Source: Acidithiobacillus acidisediminis
GTDB lineage: Bacteria > Pseudomonadota > Gammaproteobacteria > Acidithiobacillales > Acidithiobacillaceae
DNA: 64,000 nucleotides
Assembly: GCF_023277115.1 (NCBI RefSeq)
Contig: NZ_JALQCS010000001.1
Location: forward strand, 2,660,001-2,724,000
Direction: 5' to 3'
Positions 45,668 to 54,697 of this stretch are shown here, piece by piece (the stretch's first letter is position 1; every line of letters starts with the position of its first letter). The notes below the pieces were generated by a model, which saw only the letters and a program-made list of their open reading frames with translations, had not been told where the DNA came from and made no database searches. The position numbers and the translations under genes were made by a program.

Positions 45668-46243
45668 GTGCCAAAAGCCTGGGAAAAGCTCGACCTCCAT
45701 GGGGAAGGGCTACAAAGCGTGCAGATCCGGCTGCAGCAACTACAGAAGAAAAATTCCAGCGCCTACCTGAGCTGGCTGTGTTTCTGGCTCGGGCTCCATC
45801 GGTTCTACCTGCAGCGCCGGCTTGCCTGGGCCTACCCCATGGCCAGCCTCCTGGTCGTCATTCTCGCCCTTACCCTCCCTTGGCCCTTTGCCTTGGGCCT
45901 TGGACTCGTGATGCTGCTGTTTGCCCTGCGCGACCTGCGCCAGCTTGGCATGTGGGTGAGCCAGTTCAATCGCGAGCAGCGCAAGGCAGCTTGGTTTGCC
46001 CAGCAAACACCTGCCGCACCGAAGGGATATCAGGGCCGACCAGAGAATCTGGATCAGGGCAAAGAGTGGGAGAAAGAGCTGCAAAACTACAAAAAAGTGA
46101 AGGAAGCGGAGCAGGCCGGCCATCCCGCAGCAAAAGTGTCAGACAAGAAAGGTTTTGCTCCCGGCAGCCGGCGCATGTCCTTTGCCGAGCAGGAGCGCCT
46201 GCTGGCAGAGATTCATCGCCAGGAAAAACAGAAAGACGACTGA
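45668..46243 (+). CDS. TM2-like small membrane protein with charged C-terminus
   Basis: A 191-residue protein. After an N-terminal helix, LSWLCFWLGLHRFYLQRR resembles the TM2 domain motif (GxHRFYLG). Two hydrophobic helices (about 35-90) follow, then a long soluble charged tail with coiled-coil propensity. The second GTG is used because GGAG is 7 nt upstream. It converges on the aldo/keto reductase gene 3 nt away. Confidence 0.65.
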   Translation: MPKAWEKLDLHGEGLQSVQIRLQQLQKKNSSAYLSWLCFWLGLHRFYLQRRLAWAYPMASLLVVILALTLPWPFALGLGLVMLLFALRDLRQLGMWVSQFNREQRKAAWFAQQTPAAPKGYQGRPENLDQGKEWEKELQNYKKVKEAEQAGHPAAKVSDKKGFAPGSRRMSFAEQERLLAEIHRQEKQKDD

Positions 46244-46246
46244 AGC

Positions 46247-47386
46247 CTATTTCTCTTTCTCGAACATCGCCAGGAACTGCTGTCGCTGCAGAGGCTCCTG
46301 CTGGGCGACCGCCAGAAAATCAGACAAATGCATGGGGTTGCTCATCCCCACCAGGGTCACCGCAATGCCGGGGGTCGAGCGCACAAACTGCATGGCGCGC
46401 TGGGCGGCATTGGCCAGATCTGGCATTGCCTGCTGCAGGCTAGGCACCTCTTCCCGCCCCAACAAGCCCTTGCCAAGGGAGTGGCTAGCCATGACGGTCA
46501 GCTTGAGCTGATACGCCGCTTGTATGGTGGAGGCGATATTCCCCTGCCCGGTGACCTGGCTGAAGCGCGTGTAAGCCTCAGGCATCAACGCATTGAAGGG
46601 CAGCTCGACAATGCGCAGATGATGACGCTTGCCCTCTCCTGCCGCCTTTTCCGCCAAGCCCAACAGACTGGTCATCGACTGGAATAGCGGATTATCGGTT
46701 TCAACGCGACAGGCGTGGAAGGTAGAGATGCCATAATGGCGGAGCTTCCCCTCTGCCACTGCTCCCTCCAGCGCCGCAAAGACATCAATCAACTTGCGGT
46801 ACACCTGTTCTTTGCCAATCAATGGAATCTGCACCTCGGGCTGGTCCACCAGAAAGGCGTCAATGGTCGCCAACCCGGTTTGGGCACGCAGTTCATCGAG
46901 CTGCCAGAGGAGATACTCCGGACTCAGGCAATGAATACCATGGGCCAGATCTTCCTTCTTCCCCCGCCCTTTGGCCTCCACCTCCTGAGCAAAAAAACGA
47001 TCGAGATCGTCCGGTTTACCCTCGGGAAAGGTCAGAAAACCGCCCTTGCCCAGGACAAAAAACTCTTCCCGCTGGATTCCCGCCTGCAGCGCCTTGGCGA
47101 TGCCTGCGCCGACGGCCCGTCCGGCGCGCCCGTAGCGGTAGTTGGCACCGGTATCGACGACATTGATGCCCGACTGCAGCGCCTGCGCCACGATGGCCGC
47201 CACCGCCAGATCCGTCACTTCGTCGGGGGCTCCCGGAAATGTCCCCACCCCCAAGGAGGACAGCTTGATCCGCGTATTGAGAAAATCGCTGTAATGCCCC
47301 TCGGGCAAGCCCGCAGCAATGAAGCGCTCAGCGTATTTCTTGCTGGCGAGGCTGTTCGCGGCACCGGGAATCAATTCGGCAGTCAT
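46247..47386 (-). CDS. Aldo/keto reductase
   Basis: A 379-residue NAD(P)H-dependent oxidoreductase with TIM-barrel AKR features: Asp and Tyr in VVDTGANYRYG, Lys in VLGKGGFL, and the fourth residue His in AHGIHCLSP. There are inserts relative to the usual 320 residues. It is the last gene of the cbbQ-cbbO-deacetylase unit (ATGA overlap). Its substrate is unknown, and its presence beside the RuBisCO activase is unexplained. Confidence 0.85.
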   Translation of the reverse strand: MTAELIPGAANSLASKKYAERFIAAGLPEGHYSDFLNTRIKLSSLGVGTFPGAPDEVTDLAVAAIVAQALQSGINVVDTGANYRYGRAGRAVGAGIAKALQAGIQREEFFVLGKGGFLTFPEGKPDDLDRFFAQEVEAKGRGKKEDLAHGIHCLSPEYLLWQLDELRAQTGLATIDAFLVDQPEVQIPLIGKEQVYRKLIDVFAALEGAVAEGKLRHYGISTFHACRVETDNPLFQSMTSLLGLAEKAAGEGKRHHLRIVELPFNALMPEAYTRFSQVTGQGNIASTIQAAYQLKLTVMASHSLGKGLLGREEVPSLQQAMPDLANAAQRAMQFVRSTPGIAVTLVGMSNPMHLSDFLAVAQQEPLQRQQFLAMFEKEK

Positions 47387-48564
47387 GCCAGGGCTCTCCT
47401 ATGGGCAAAAAGGGGATGCTGATGCAGAAGATATTCGACACGGTCGACGATTTCGCTGCGGATGTTTCCCTCCAGGGGAAGATCCTCGAGTTCATGAAAC
47501 TGCCGCTCGTAATCTGGCGCATCCTCATCGTCGAGTTCCCAATCAACGCTGCGCAATAGCTCCTGTCCGGCCGCAGGCAAGGGACTGGGCAGTGCCCTGC
47601 CGCTGAGGATGGCCCACAAGCCCGTCCAGCAGCGCGCCAGAGCAATGGGGTGATAGCCACCGCCACCGAGTACCAGGAGTCGCGGCGAGTCCGTAACGAT
47701 TTGCTGCAGCATCTCCCAGAACAGCAGATTGCTGATGCGAAACTTGCTCAATGGATCCGGGGCGAGGATGTCGGTACCTGCCTGCAGCACGACGACATCC
47801 GGGGCAAAGGCCTCCAGGACGCGCGGCCAAAGGGCGGAAAAAAGATGGCGATACTCGCTGTCGTTCACTTCTTGCGGTAGGGGTAAGTTCAACGCCTCCC
47901 CGGGATGATCCGTCAGCCCTCCCCCCTGAAAAGGGTAGGCATACGCCGTATCCATATGGATCGATACCGTCTGCACCTGGGGGTCCTGGACAAAGGCGGC
48001 CTCGACGCCATCGCCATGATGGGCATCCAGGTCCCAGTACAGGACCCGCAGGCCGGTGCGGCGTAGGCGCTGGATGGCAAGGACGGGATCATTCAGATAG
48101 CAGAAGCCCCGGGCCTGATGTGCCGCTGCATGGTGCATCCCACCAGCGGGGCTGAAGGCCGTCTGTCCCTGCAAGACCAACTCTGCCGCCTGGATGCTCG
48201 ATCCTGTGGCCAAATTCGGGGTATCGAAAAAACCCGGGAAACAGGGGTTTTCCAAGGTGCCGAGCTGATACAGACGCCGATCCTGATCGGTCACTCGACC
48301 GCGGAATTGGGCCTTCTCGAAGGCTTGAATATAGTCGCGGGTGTGAAATCCCCAGAGTTCATGATGACTAGCGGGGCGCCCGAGCCGATACTCCTGCGGC
48401 CCCATGGCCCCGTAGCTGTTGATCAGATCCAGGGTCAGCGACACCCGCGGAATGGCAAGGGGATGATTCTTGCCATAGCTGTTACGCCGATAGCGCGCCG
48501 CACCCACAAAAAAGGCTGCACGGGTGGGCGGAATGTGCTCCTGCAGCAGCTCGGCCTCGTTCAT
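47383..48564 (-). CDS. Histone-deacetylase-like (AcuC/HdaH family) amidohydrolase
   Basis: A 393-residue zinc amidohydrolase. Motifs are GGMHHAAAHQARGFCYLND (catalytic His pair), DLDAHHGDGVEAAF (Zn Asp and His), QAGTDILAPDPLS (Zn Asp) and GGGGYHPIALAR (transition-state Tyr). Such enzymes deacetylate lysine (acetyl-CoA synthetase for AcuC) or acetyl-polyamines. It overlaps cbbO by 1 nt (TGATG), so it is made with the RuBisCO activase; a lysine-deacetylation role in carbon fixation is an attractive inference. Confidence 0.88.
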   Translation of the reverse strand: MNEAELLQEHIPPTRAAFFVGAARYRRNSYGKNHPLAIPRVSLTLDLINSYGAMGPQEYRLGRPASHHELWGFHTRDYIQAFEKAQFRGRVTDQDRRLYQLGTLENPCFPGFFDTPNLATGSSIQAAELVLQGQTAFSPAGGMHHAAAHQARGFCYLNDPVLAIQRLRRTGLRVLYWDLDAHHGDGVEAAFVQDPQVQTVSIHMDTAYAYPFQGGGLTDHPGEALNLPLPQEVNDSEYRHLFSALWPRVLEAFAPDVVVLQAGTDILAPDPLSKFRISNLLFWEMLQQIVTDSPRLLVLGGGGYHPIALARCWTGLWAILSGRALPSPLPAAGQELLRSVDWELDDEDAPDYERQFHELEDLPLEGNIRSEIVDRVEYLLHQHPLFAHRRALA

Positions 48565-51053
48565 CAGTGCCCCCGCAATCGCAGATAAATCTCAGGCAAA
48601 CGTTGGGGCAGATGATCGATCTGCGGCAGGACCAGGTAATGGCCCGGTCCGAAGACGAGGGGTAGATACTCACCACCGCGCGGATCAAGACTGATGCAGA
48701 AAGCATGCACCCCCTGTTCCCGCGCCTCCCGCACCGCCATGCGGGTGTCCTCCTGCAGATAGCGCGGATCACCACCGTCATCGTAGTCGGCGGGTCGACC
48801 ATCGGAGAGAATCAACAAGAGTCGTCGCTGTCCGGGACTGCGCAGGAGCTGCCGCGTGCTGTGTCGAATGGCGGCTCCCATACGCGTCGCCAGGCGCCCA
48901 CTGAGGCCACCCAGAACGGCTCTGGCTCGCCCATCAAAACGCTCATCGAAGCGTTTGATCGGGTAGACCAGCACCTCTTGATGATATTTGCTGGCAAAGC
49001 CATAGAGGGCAAAAGGATCCCCGACTTCGACCAAGGCCTCGCCGAAGAGCAGCATAGCGGCCCGTAAACGATCGACCACCCGCACGCCGCTGTCGGCGGC
49101 CTCGGCCATGATCGAGGTAGACAGATCGGCGAGAAGCAAGACCGCCGTATCGCGCTGCAACGGCCGACGTTGCCGGTAGATGTTGGCTTTGGGGCTCTGA
49201 CCTGCGCGCCGCTCGACGACAAACTGCACGGCGGCATCGATGTCCGGCTCTTCGCCCTCCTTCTGCCGCCGCAGGGGAGACATGCGCGTCGGCTTCTGCG
49301 CCTGTAGTGCCTTCTTCAGTCGGCGCATGGTGCCATCGTTTTCCGCCGTGATCTCCACCGCGCGCGCCTCGTCGCGCTCGCGCAGCTTGCGCTCATGCAC
49401 CCGCGCCCAGTTGTCCTTGTATTTTTCCTGGCGGTAGTCCCATTCCTTGTAGGGCCAGCCACCCTTGGGACCCTGCACTCCACGGCCACTGCCGTGGACC
49501 TTGGCGGGCATGGGAATCCCCACCCCTACTCGACCGCCGGTGCCCTGAATATCTTCTGGGGGGATTTCCAGATCCGGATCATTGCCCTCTGCCTGCTGCG
49601 GCGCCTCGCGCGGCTTTTCCTTATGACCGGCTGCGCCGAGCTCGCCGCCCGCGTCTATTTCCACGGCATCGTTCTGCAACTTCTTGCGCGGATAGACCGG
49701 CCGGGCAGCATTGGGCGAGTGCCCCGGCAAAAAGGCTGCCGCACGCTCGGCCAGAGTAATGGGGGGAAGATCGGTGTGGGCGTAGCGCTCCAGGGCTAGA
49801 CGAAAGGCGTCGAGAATTCCCGCCACGGCAGTGGACAATGGCGTCAGCTCGCTTGGCAGATGACCAGCGGCTGCGGCGCAGGTGATCTGCAAGGCCTCGC
49901 GCCAATACGCACCCGCCGCCCCCGGGGGCACGCTGCGCGTCTCTGCCGCCCGCAGCAGGCGTGCCAGATACCCGGGCATCTCCCGCTCCATGGCCAGATC
50001 AACCCGCAGATCCTCGAGGATGTCGAAGATGAGCTGAAAACGTAGCAGGTCTTGACCGAATTGTGCAAAGAGGGGACGCCAGGTGATGCGCTGATCGGCA
50101 TCCAACGGGGGATGCTCCATCCCAATTTCGCGGAAGAGCGCCTGAATGGCAGCGTCGTCATAACTGCCAAAGGCGAGGTGGGCACCAGTGTGGTAGAAGG
50201 CCAATACCGCCTCCTCCCGATCCGGCATCACGGCCGGGACAAAGAGGCTGCGCCCATCCGTCTCGAGAAAGCTGCGCCCGCCCTCCACGCTCCAGTCGCC
50301 CTCCTCGAAGGGCAGATGCAAGCCCGTCCAGGCCTGCAGGAGCAAGGCAAAGAGGCGCTTGTGTGGCCCAATACGAAAGCCCGGCAGCACCTCCAGGAGG
50401 AAGGCGCGCGCCTCGTCGCTCTCCAGCTTGTACCACGCCTCACCGCGGATACGGCCAGCCGCAAGAATATCCCGCCCGCGCTGCGCCCAGTCTGCAACCC
50501 CTTCCAGACCACAAATGGCGCGGACCTTGACCGCACCTTCGAGATAGCTCGCCAGACCCAGTCGTCCTTTCGCCAGCTCTCGCGCCGGAGCCAGCAAGGT
50601 ACGCAACTCCTCGGCACCATAAGCGCCGAAGAGTTGGGCGATGGGCATGCGGAAGTACGCCGCGGCACTATCGACATGACGTGCGACCCAGTCTGCCCCT
50701 TCCTCGTACCAGATCTGTTCCCCCGCCAGGCCATACTGCTCGCGCACCTGCGCAGCCTGTTCAAAGTAGCCGACGGCCGCGCGAAACGTCCCGCGTTGGG
50801 TCAGGAAGACCCGCGCCTGCTCCAACCAGGGGTCGAGACCGCCGAACGCCTGTACGAGCCCTTCCGTGGCATGAAAGAAGCCCTTGCCCGCCTCACGATC
50901 ATAGAAGAACAGCTCCCGACCGGTTTCCAGGTAGCGCAGTGCTTGCCCTTCGCCCAGAGGCTCCACTGCTGGCAATGCGGCACGCGCATCGCGTCCAGCA
51001 ACGAAGCTCACCGCTTCGAGATGCTCGAGGATTTCCTCCGTCGCCGCAGACAC
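48564..51053 (-). CDS. cbbO: CbbO, VWA-domain adaptor of RuBisCO activase
   Basis: An 829-residue protein. The N-terminal two thirds are the CbbO/NorD-type helical domain, and the C-terminal VWA domain has the MIDAS DLSTS near residue 640 with TRMG and LSDGRPAD later. CbbO links the CbbQ hexamer to RuBisCO and is needed for removal of inhibitory sugar phosphates. A hydrophilic linker (about 455-570) separates the domains. It starts with GTG behind GAGG (5 nt), 7 nt after cbbQ. RuBisCO itself is not in the window. Confidence 0.9.
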   Translation of the reverse strand: MSAATEEILEHLEAVSFVAGRDARAALPAVEPLGEGQALRYLETGRELFFYDREAGKGFFHATEGLVQAFGGLDPWLEQARVFLTQRGTFRAAVGYFEQAAQVREQYGLAGEQIWYEEGADWVARHVDSAAAYFRMPIAQLFGAYGAEELRTLLAPARELAKGRLGLASYLEGAVKVRAICGLEGVADWAQRGRDILAAGRIRGEAWYKLESDEARAFLLEVLPGFRIGPHKRLFALLLQAWTGLHLPFEEGDWSVEGGRSFLETDGRSLFVPAVMPDREEAVLAFYHTGAHLAFGSYDDAAIQALFREIGMEHPPLDADQRITWRPLFAQFGQDLLRFQLIFDILEDLRVDLAMEREMPGYLARLLRAAETRSVPPGAAGAYWREALQITCAAAAGHLPSELTPLSTAVAGILDAFRLALERYAHTDLPPITLAERAAAFLPGHSPNAARPVYPRKKLQNDAVEIDAGGELGAAGHKEKPREAPQQAEGNDPDLEIPPEDIQGTGGRVGVGIPMPAKVHGSGRGVQGPKGGWPYKEWDYRQEKYKDNWARVHERKLRERDEARAVEITAENDGTMRRLKKALQAQKPTRMSPLRRQKEGEEPDIDAAVQFVVERRAGQSPKANIYRQRRPLQRDTAVLLLADLSTSIMAEAADSGVRVVDRLRAAMLLFGEALVEVGDPFALYGFASKYHQEVLVYPIKRFDERFDGRARAVLGGLSGRLATRMGAAIRHSTRQLLRSPGQRRLLLILSDGRPADYDDGGDPRYLQEDTRMAVREAREQGVHAFCISLDPRGGEYLPLVFGPGHYLVLPQIDHLPQRLPEIYLRLRGH

Positions 51054-51060
51054 GCAGGCC

Positions 51061-51882
51061 TCAGGCAGCGAAGAAGGTCTGGAAAATTTCCGTCAGCGCC
51101 ATTGCCAACTCCGGATCATCGGTCTGCGGACTGACAATGGCCGCCTCGATAGCCTCCAACGGCGCCAGACCTGCCGCTATCAGGGTGCCGGCATAGACCA
51201 GGGCGCGGGTGGAAGTCACCTCTTGCAGGCCCTGATCCTTCAAATTGCGTGCCTTGGCAGCAGCCTGCACGAGTTTGCTGGAACGATCCGCATCCAGCCC
51301 CGACTCGCGCATAACGATCTGCGCCTCGAGCTCTGCCGGAGGATAGGTAAAGTTCATCCCCACAAAGCGTTGCTTGGTCGACGGCTTGAGATCCTTGAGA
51401 ACAGTCTGATAGCCCGGATTGTAGGAGATGACCAGAAGAAAATCGGGATGCGCAGTGATTTCCGTGCCGAGCTTGTCAATGGGCAGATGACGGCGATGGT
51501 CGGTCAGCGGGTGGATGACGACCGTGGTATCGGTACGCGCCTCGACCACCTCGTCCAGATAGCAAATTGCGCCTTCCCGCACCGCGCGGGTCAAGGGACC
51601 GTCCTGCCAGACCGTTTCATCGCCCTCGATCAGGAAACGACCAACCAGATCGGAACTGGTCAGATCCTCGTGGCAGGCCACCGTGATCAGAGGACGTTTG
51701 AGACGCCAGGCCATATGTTCCAGAAACCGCGTCTTACCGCAGCCGGTTGGCCCTTTCAGCATTACCGGAAGACGTCGCCCCCAGGCGGCCATGAAGATCC
51801 CCAGCTCATTCCCCACCGGCTGATAAAATGGCTCTTCACTGATATAGCGCAGGGCATGATCGCCTGGGCGAGTCTGACTCAT
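51061..51882 (-). CDS. cbbQ: CbbQ, AAA+ ATPase of RuBisCO activase
   Basis: A 273-residue MoxR-type AAA+ protein. Walker A GPTGCGKT is at residues 44-51, Walker [12 protein letters not shown] with the sensor-1 region [11 protein letters not shown]. It closely follows the CbbQ/NorQ layout, and pairing with CbbO identifies it as the RuBisCO activase motor. The ATG overlaps the stop of the small upstream gene (ATGA). Confidence 0.92.
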   Translation of the reverse strand: MSQTRPGDHALRYISEEPFYQPVGNELGIFMAAWGRRLPVMLKGPTGCGKTRFLEHMAWRLKRPLITVACHEDLTSSDLVGRFLIEGDETVWQDGPLTRAVREGAICYLDEVVEARTDTTVVIHPLTDHRRHLPIDKLGTEITAHPDFLLVISYNPGYQTVLKDLKPSTKQRFVGMNFTYPPAELEAQIVMRESGLDADRSSKLVQAAAKARNLKDQGLQEVTSTRALVYAGTLIAAGLAPLEAIEAAIVSPQTDDPELAMALTEIFQTFFAA

Positions 51883-52277
51883 GATGGATCCTCTTGCGAC
51901 TGTTCGGTATGGCTGCGGGCGTAAAGATACAAATGGCGCAGGGTGTGCAGCAACATCTTTTCCGGTTGCGGCGGCAGAGCGTCTTCGCGCCCCAGGTCTA
52001 GGCAATTCTGGTAGTACACCAACTCGCGACAATTGTCGCGAATGGTATTCCAATGTGGCTGCCCCTTCACCAGCGTTTTCCACAGCGTGAGCAGATCCGC
52101 ATCGGCAGCAAAGTCCTTGCGCTCTGACACCAGTAAAATCTGCAGCAATTCCCGCGCGATTTCGGTGCCTTGCGCCACACTGGCGGAAAAATTACCTGGA
52201 TCTGCACTTCGCCCGAGGGCCTCGATATGTGCCTGCGCCTCGTCCAAGCGCGCCAGCGCTAGGGTCTTATCGTGCAT
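51879..52277 (-). CDS. Small helical protein coupled to cbbQ
   Basis: A 132-residue helical protein with no recognised family. Residues about 35-120 contain [19 protein letters not shown] and [17 protein letters not shown]. It is translationally coupled to cbbQ, and begins the unit after a fresh RBS (GAGGAGTT). A role as a CbbQO accessory factor is inferred from position alone. Confidence 0.75.
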   Translation of the reverse strand: MHDKTLALARLDEAQAHIEALGRSADPGNFSASVAQGTEIARELLQILLVSERKDFAADADLLTLWKTLVKGQPHWNTIRDNCRELVYYQNCLDLGREDALPPQPEKMLLHTLRHLYLYARSHTEQSQEDPS

Positions 52278-52393
52278 AACAACTCCTCTCGCCTGAACGA
52301 GTAACCTACCCTTTTTCCCCCACTTCGTCTAGGATACGGGTGTTTTACCCACTGATATCCATAATGGATTTTATGCACGGAAAAGGGGCTTTC

Positions 52394-52717
52394 ATGAGCA
52401 CGAAACTCGTCAAGATGGTCAAACTCAACAACCTGCAGTACAACCAGAACCGCGACCCACAGGTCTATCGCCGGGTGGTAGGTCATCCCTTCCGGATTCA
52501 GGCGATGCTCGAAGGCCAAGGCAGCGCCAAGGTTACCCTGAGCTGTGAAGGCAAGACCCTGAAGGAGAGCAATATCGAATTGCCCGGCATGTTCTCCTAC
52601 GAGCTGACCTTCAAGAATGCTGGGGTGCGGGTTGCGACCCTGACGGCGAGCAACGAAGGCCAGAGCGAGAGCCACGAACTCCTGCTCGATACGGAAGCCC
52701 ACGCCCACGTCGGCTGA
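52394..52717 (+). CDS. Small beta-rich hypothetical protein
   Basis: A 107-residue protein with alternating hydrophobic residues in the segments GSAKVTLSCEGKTL, GMFSYELTFKNAG and VATLTASNEGQSE, which suggests an Ig-like or SoxZ-like beta-sandwich. No signal peptide is present. The ATG is behind AAGGGG. It is divergent from the cbbQ unit and converges on the receiver-like gene. No function can be assigned. Confidence 0.7.
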   Translation: MSTKLVKMVKLNNLQYNQNRDPQVYRRVVGHPFRIQAMLEGQGSAKVTLSCEGKTLKESNIELPGMFSYELTFKNAGVRVATLTASNEGQSESHELLLDTEAHAHVG

Positions 52718-52754
52718 ACTTGCGTTCTGCCCACCCACGGGTGGGCAGCGACAC

Positions 52755-53126
52755 TTACCAAGAGAACTGGCGCAGAAATTCGGGTAATCGCGCCAGGATT
52801 TCCTCTTTTTCGAAGAAGCGGTCCGCCCGCGCCGAACGCGCAGCGAGGCGCTGTTCCTCGCTGCCACCATAGCAAAAGATCGGAATGTTGAGCTGATGCT
52901 CGCGGCGGATTTCGTCGATAATCGCAGGGTCGATCGCCGGGTCGTCCAGGTCCAACATCAGAAAGCGATGCAAGAGGATCTCCTGCCAGTCGTCAAATTC
53001 CTCAACCGCAAGTGCTGCAGTCAGTGACCATTCGGGCGGCAAAGCGGCACGCGCCGCACTCAGCATCTCCTCGTCCGTACTCATCCAGATCAATCGCTTG
53101 CGTAGGCGGTCTTGGATCGTTGGCAT
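52755..53126 (-). CDS. Receiver-like domain protein
   Basis: A 123-residue protein with the outline of a response-regulator receiver. The N-terminal acidic pair is degenerate (LIWMSTDEEML). The possible phospho-acceptor is in RFLMLDLDD. A Ser/Thr-like strand (IPIFCYGGSEEQ) is followed by a Lys in FFEKEEIL. No output domain is present. The ATG is behind AGGAG. It may be a pseudo-receiver; similarity is by eye. Confidence 0.55.
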   Translation of the reverse strand: MPTIQDRLRKRLIWMSTDEEMLSAARAALPPEWSLTAALAVEEFDDWQEILLHRFLMLDLDDPAIDPAIIDEIRREHQLNIPIFCYGGSEEQRLAARSARADRFFEKEEILARLPEFLRQFSW

Positions 53127-53139
53127 CGGTTTCTCCTGT

Positions 53140-54150
53140 TCACAATTGATCGGTCCACACGGTAAGCTCGTGCAGACGCCGCTGCCAATGCTCCGCAGCG
53201 TCGCCCAGAACTCTGGCAAAAAGCGCCCTGTGTTGCGGTGAATCCGCCGACATTCCCACCAGAGCCCGGCAGATTTCCCCTGGCAAGACGTTACTCTCCA
53301 CTGCGCGGTAGCGACCATCTTCCGTCCATACCCGCAGCCAGCCGTCGGGCCAGTGTCTTTCCGTGAGAAAAGCCCCAGCGCGTAGTTTGATCCCATTCGC
53401 CACGCGCCGGCGCCCGCCTCCCTCCCAGTCTACCGGTTCCAGCTCTGCCTGCAGCATGGCCGCACGTTCCGCGCCACTCAGTGCCCCCTCCATGACCTGC
53501 CAGCTCTGGGTCTGCAACTGCTCCTGCCAAACCTGCTTGATCCGGGTATGGGCAGGCACTGCTATTTGCCGTTCTTCAGCCCAACTGGTCAGGGAGGCGG
53601 ATAAGGCTTGCCGGAGGGTGGCGCGAAAGCCCCTGGATGGTGCCGCCACCCGGTCGGCGAAGCCCACCCAGTCGGTGTGCAACAAATAACTCCCAGCGAG
53701 CACCAAACTGTTGCCGATACTCGCCGCACCGGTGCTCCCGATCCGTCGCCCCCGACAGCGAAATTCTTGCTCCGCGGCAAGTTCAACGGATATACCAAAA
53801 TGCGCATGCACTGCCTGAATTATTGGGGCAATGGCCGCCAGCAACTGTTCCGGACGGCGCCGCTGGGCAGTCGGCGTGACCAACAGAAAATAGTTCAGAT
53901 GCGCGGGCTCCACCCAGACCAGTCCACCGCCAATGGGCCGTTGGATAATCGGCAGAGACGAGGCACAAGCATCACGATCCAGCTCCAGCCCTGCCACCTG
54001 CGAGGCACCCAGACTGAGATGGGGTTCGGCACTTGCCAGCACCAGAAGACTGGGATCCTCCGCCCGCCGCAGCGTGGCCAATGCTTGATAGGCTTGGTGC
54101 AGGGCGCTGGCGGAAAGATGGCCGAGGTCAAGCCAGCGCAGCCGCTCCAT
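53140..54150 (-). CDS. Lipoate-protein ligase-like protein lacking the catalytic lysine
   Basis: A 336-residue LplA/BPL-fold protein. The start MERLRWLDLGHLS matches the LplA opening WRLIDTGPLS. The substrate loop RRxTGGG is altered to QRPIGGG. The catalytic-lysine motif GRKxSGTG reads GRRIGSTG, so Lys is Arg. A C-terminal LplB-like region is present (about 240-330). It is probably not an ordinary ligase; an octanoyl/lipoyl transferase role through another residue or a binding role is possible. It sits between two unknown small genes near cbbQO and 5 kb from the lipoate-assembly cluster. Confidence 0.8.
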   Translation of the reverse strand: MERLRWLDLGHLSASALHQAYQALATLRRAEDPSLLVLASAEPHLSLGASQVAGLELDRDACASSLPIIQRPIGGGLVWVEPAHLNYFLLVTPTAQRRRPEQLLAAIAPIIQAVHAHFGISVELAAEQEFRCRGRRIGSTGAASIGNSLVLAGSYLLHTDWVGFADRVAAPSRGFRATLRQALSASLTSWAEERQIAVPAHTRIKQVWQEQLQTQSWQVMEGALSGAERAAMLQAELEPVDWEGGGRRRVANGIKLRAGAFLTERHWPDGWLRVWTEDGRYRAVESNVLPGEICRALVGMSADSPQHRALFARVLGDAAEHWQRRLHELTVWTDQL

Positions 54151-54176
54151 CGTTCCCAGGACTGGCACAGAAACCG

Positions 54177-54566
54177 TTACTCGGCGCGTTCCTTGGGCCG
54201 GTAGAAGGAGGAAAAATAGAAATCGCGCTGGTTCAGCTCTTCATGCCAGTGAGCACGATCCTGCACGCCTTGCTGTAGGATGGCAGCGATGGCCTGGGCT
54301 TGTTCCCCATCGAGGATCAGAATGGCATCGAGGAGGTCTTCGTCCAAATCAATGAAGTGCGCCGCCAAGCCTTGCGGCTCTTGTACATGCACCAGGTAGG
54401 ACTGGCAGGACAGGTCCTCGGGGTCCAGGGGCGTCATTACCAAGCGACCCAAGTAGGCCATGCGCGCGAGTTGATTGAAGCGGGGAATTTCGAGCTTCTT
54501 GCCCTTCTTGTACTTGTTGAGTTCATTTTTGATACTGCTGACATCGGCAATGGGAATGGTCTTCAT
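54177..54566 (-). CDS. Hypothetical protein
   Basis: A 129-residue soluble protein of unknown family. It begins MKTIPIADVSSIKNELNKYKKGKKLEI and has an acidic helix DEDLLDAILILDGEQAQAIAAIL. The ATG is behind GAGG (5 nt). It appears to start the unit with the ligase-like and receiver-like genes. Confidence 0.7.
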   Translation of the reverse strand: MKTIPIADVSSIKNELNKYKKGKKLEIPRFNQLARMAYLGRLVMTPLDPEDLSCQSYLVHVQEPQGLAAHFIDLDEDLLDAILILDGEQAQAIAAILQQGVQDRAHWHEELNQRDFYFSSFYRPKERAE

Positions 54567-54646
54567 GGACACCTCTCGCTATCGGTCGCCGCCTAGTGTC
54601 TGGCCTAGAGGACTCAGATGCAAGCCCGAGCGCTAGGACATCCAAT

Positions 54647-54672
54647 AAAAAAGGGGCGACTTTCGTCGCCCC
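54647..54672 (-). terminator. Intrinsic terminator after the FadL gene
   Basis: On the minus strand GGGGCGAC, loop GAAA, GTCGCCCC and TTTTTT, 26 nt after the stop. Confidence 0.95.
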
Positions 54673-54697
54673 TGTACCCTTGAGGAGGGGTATAGTC

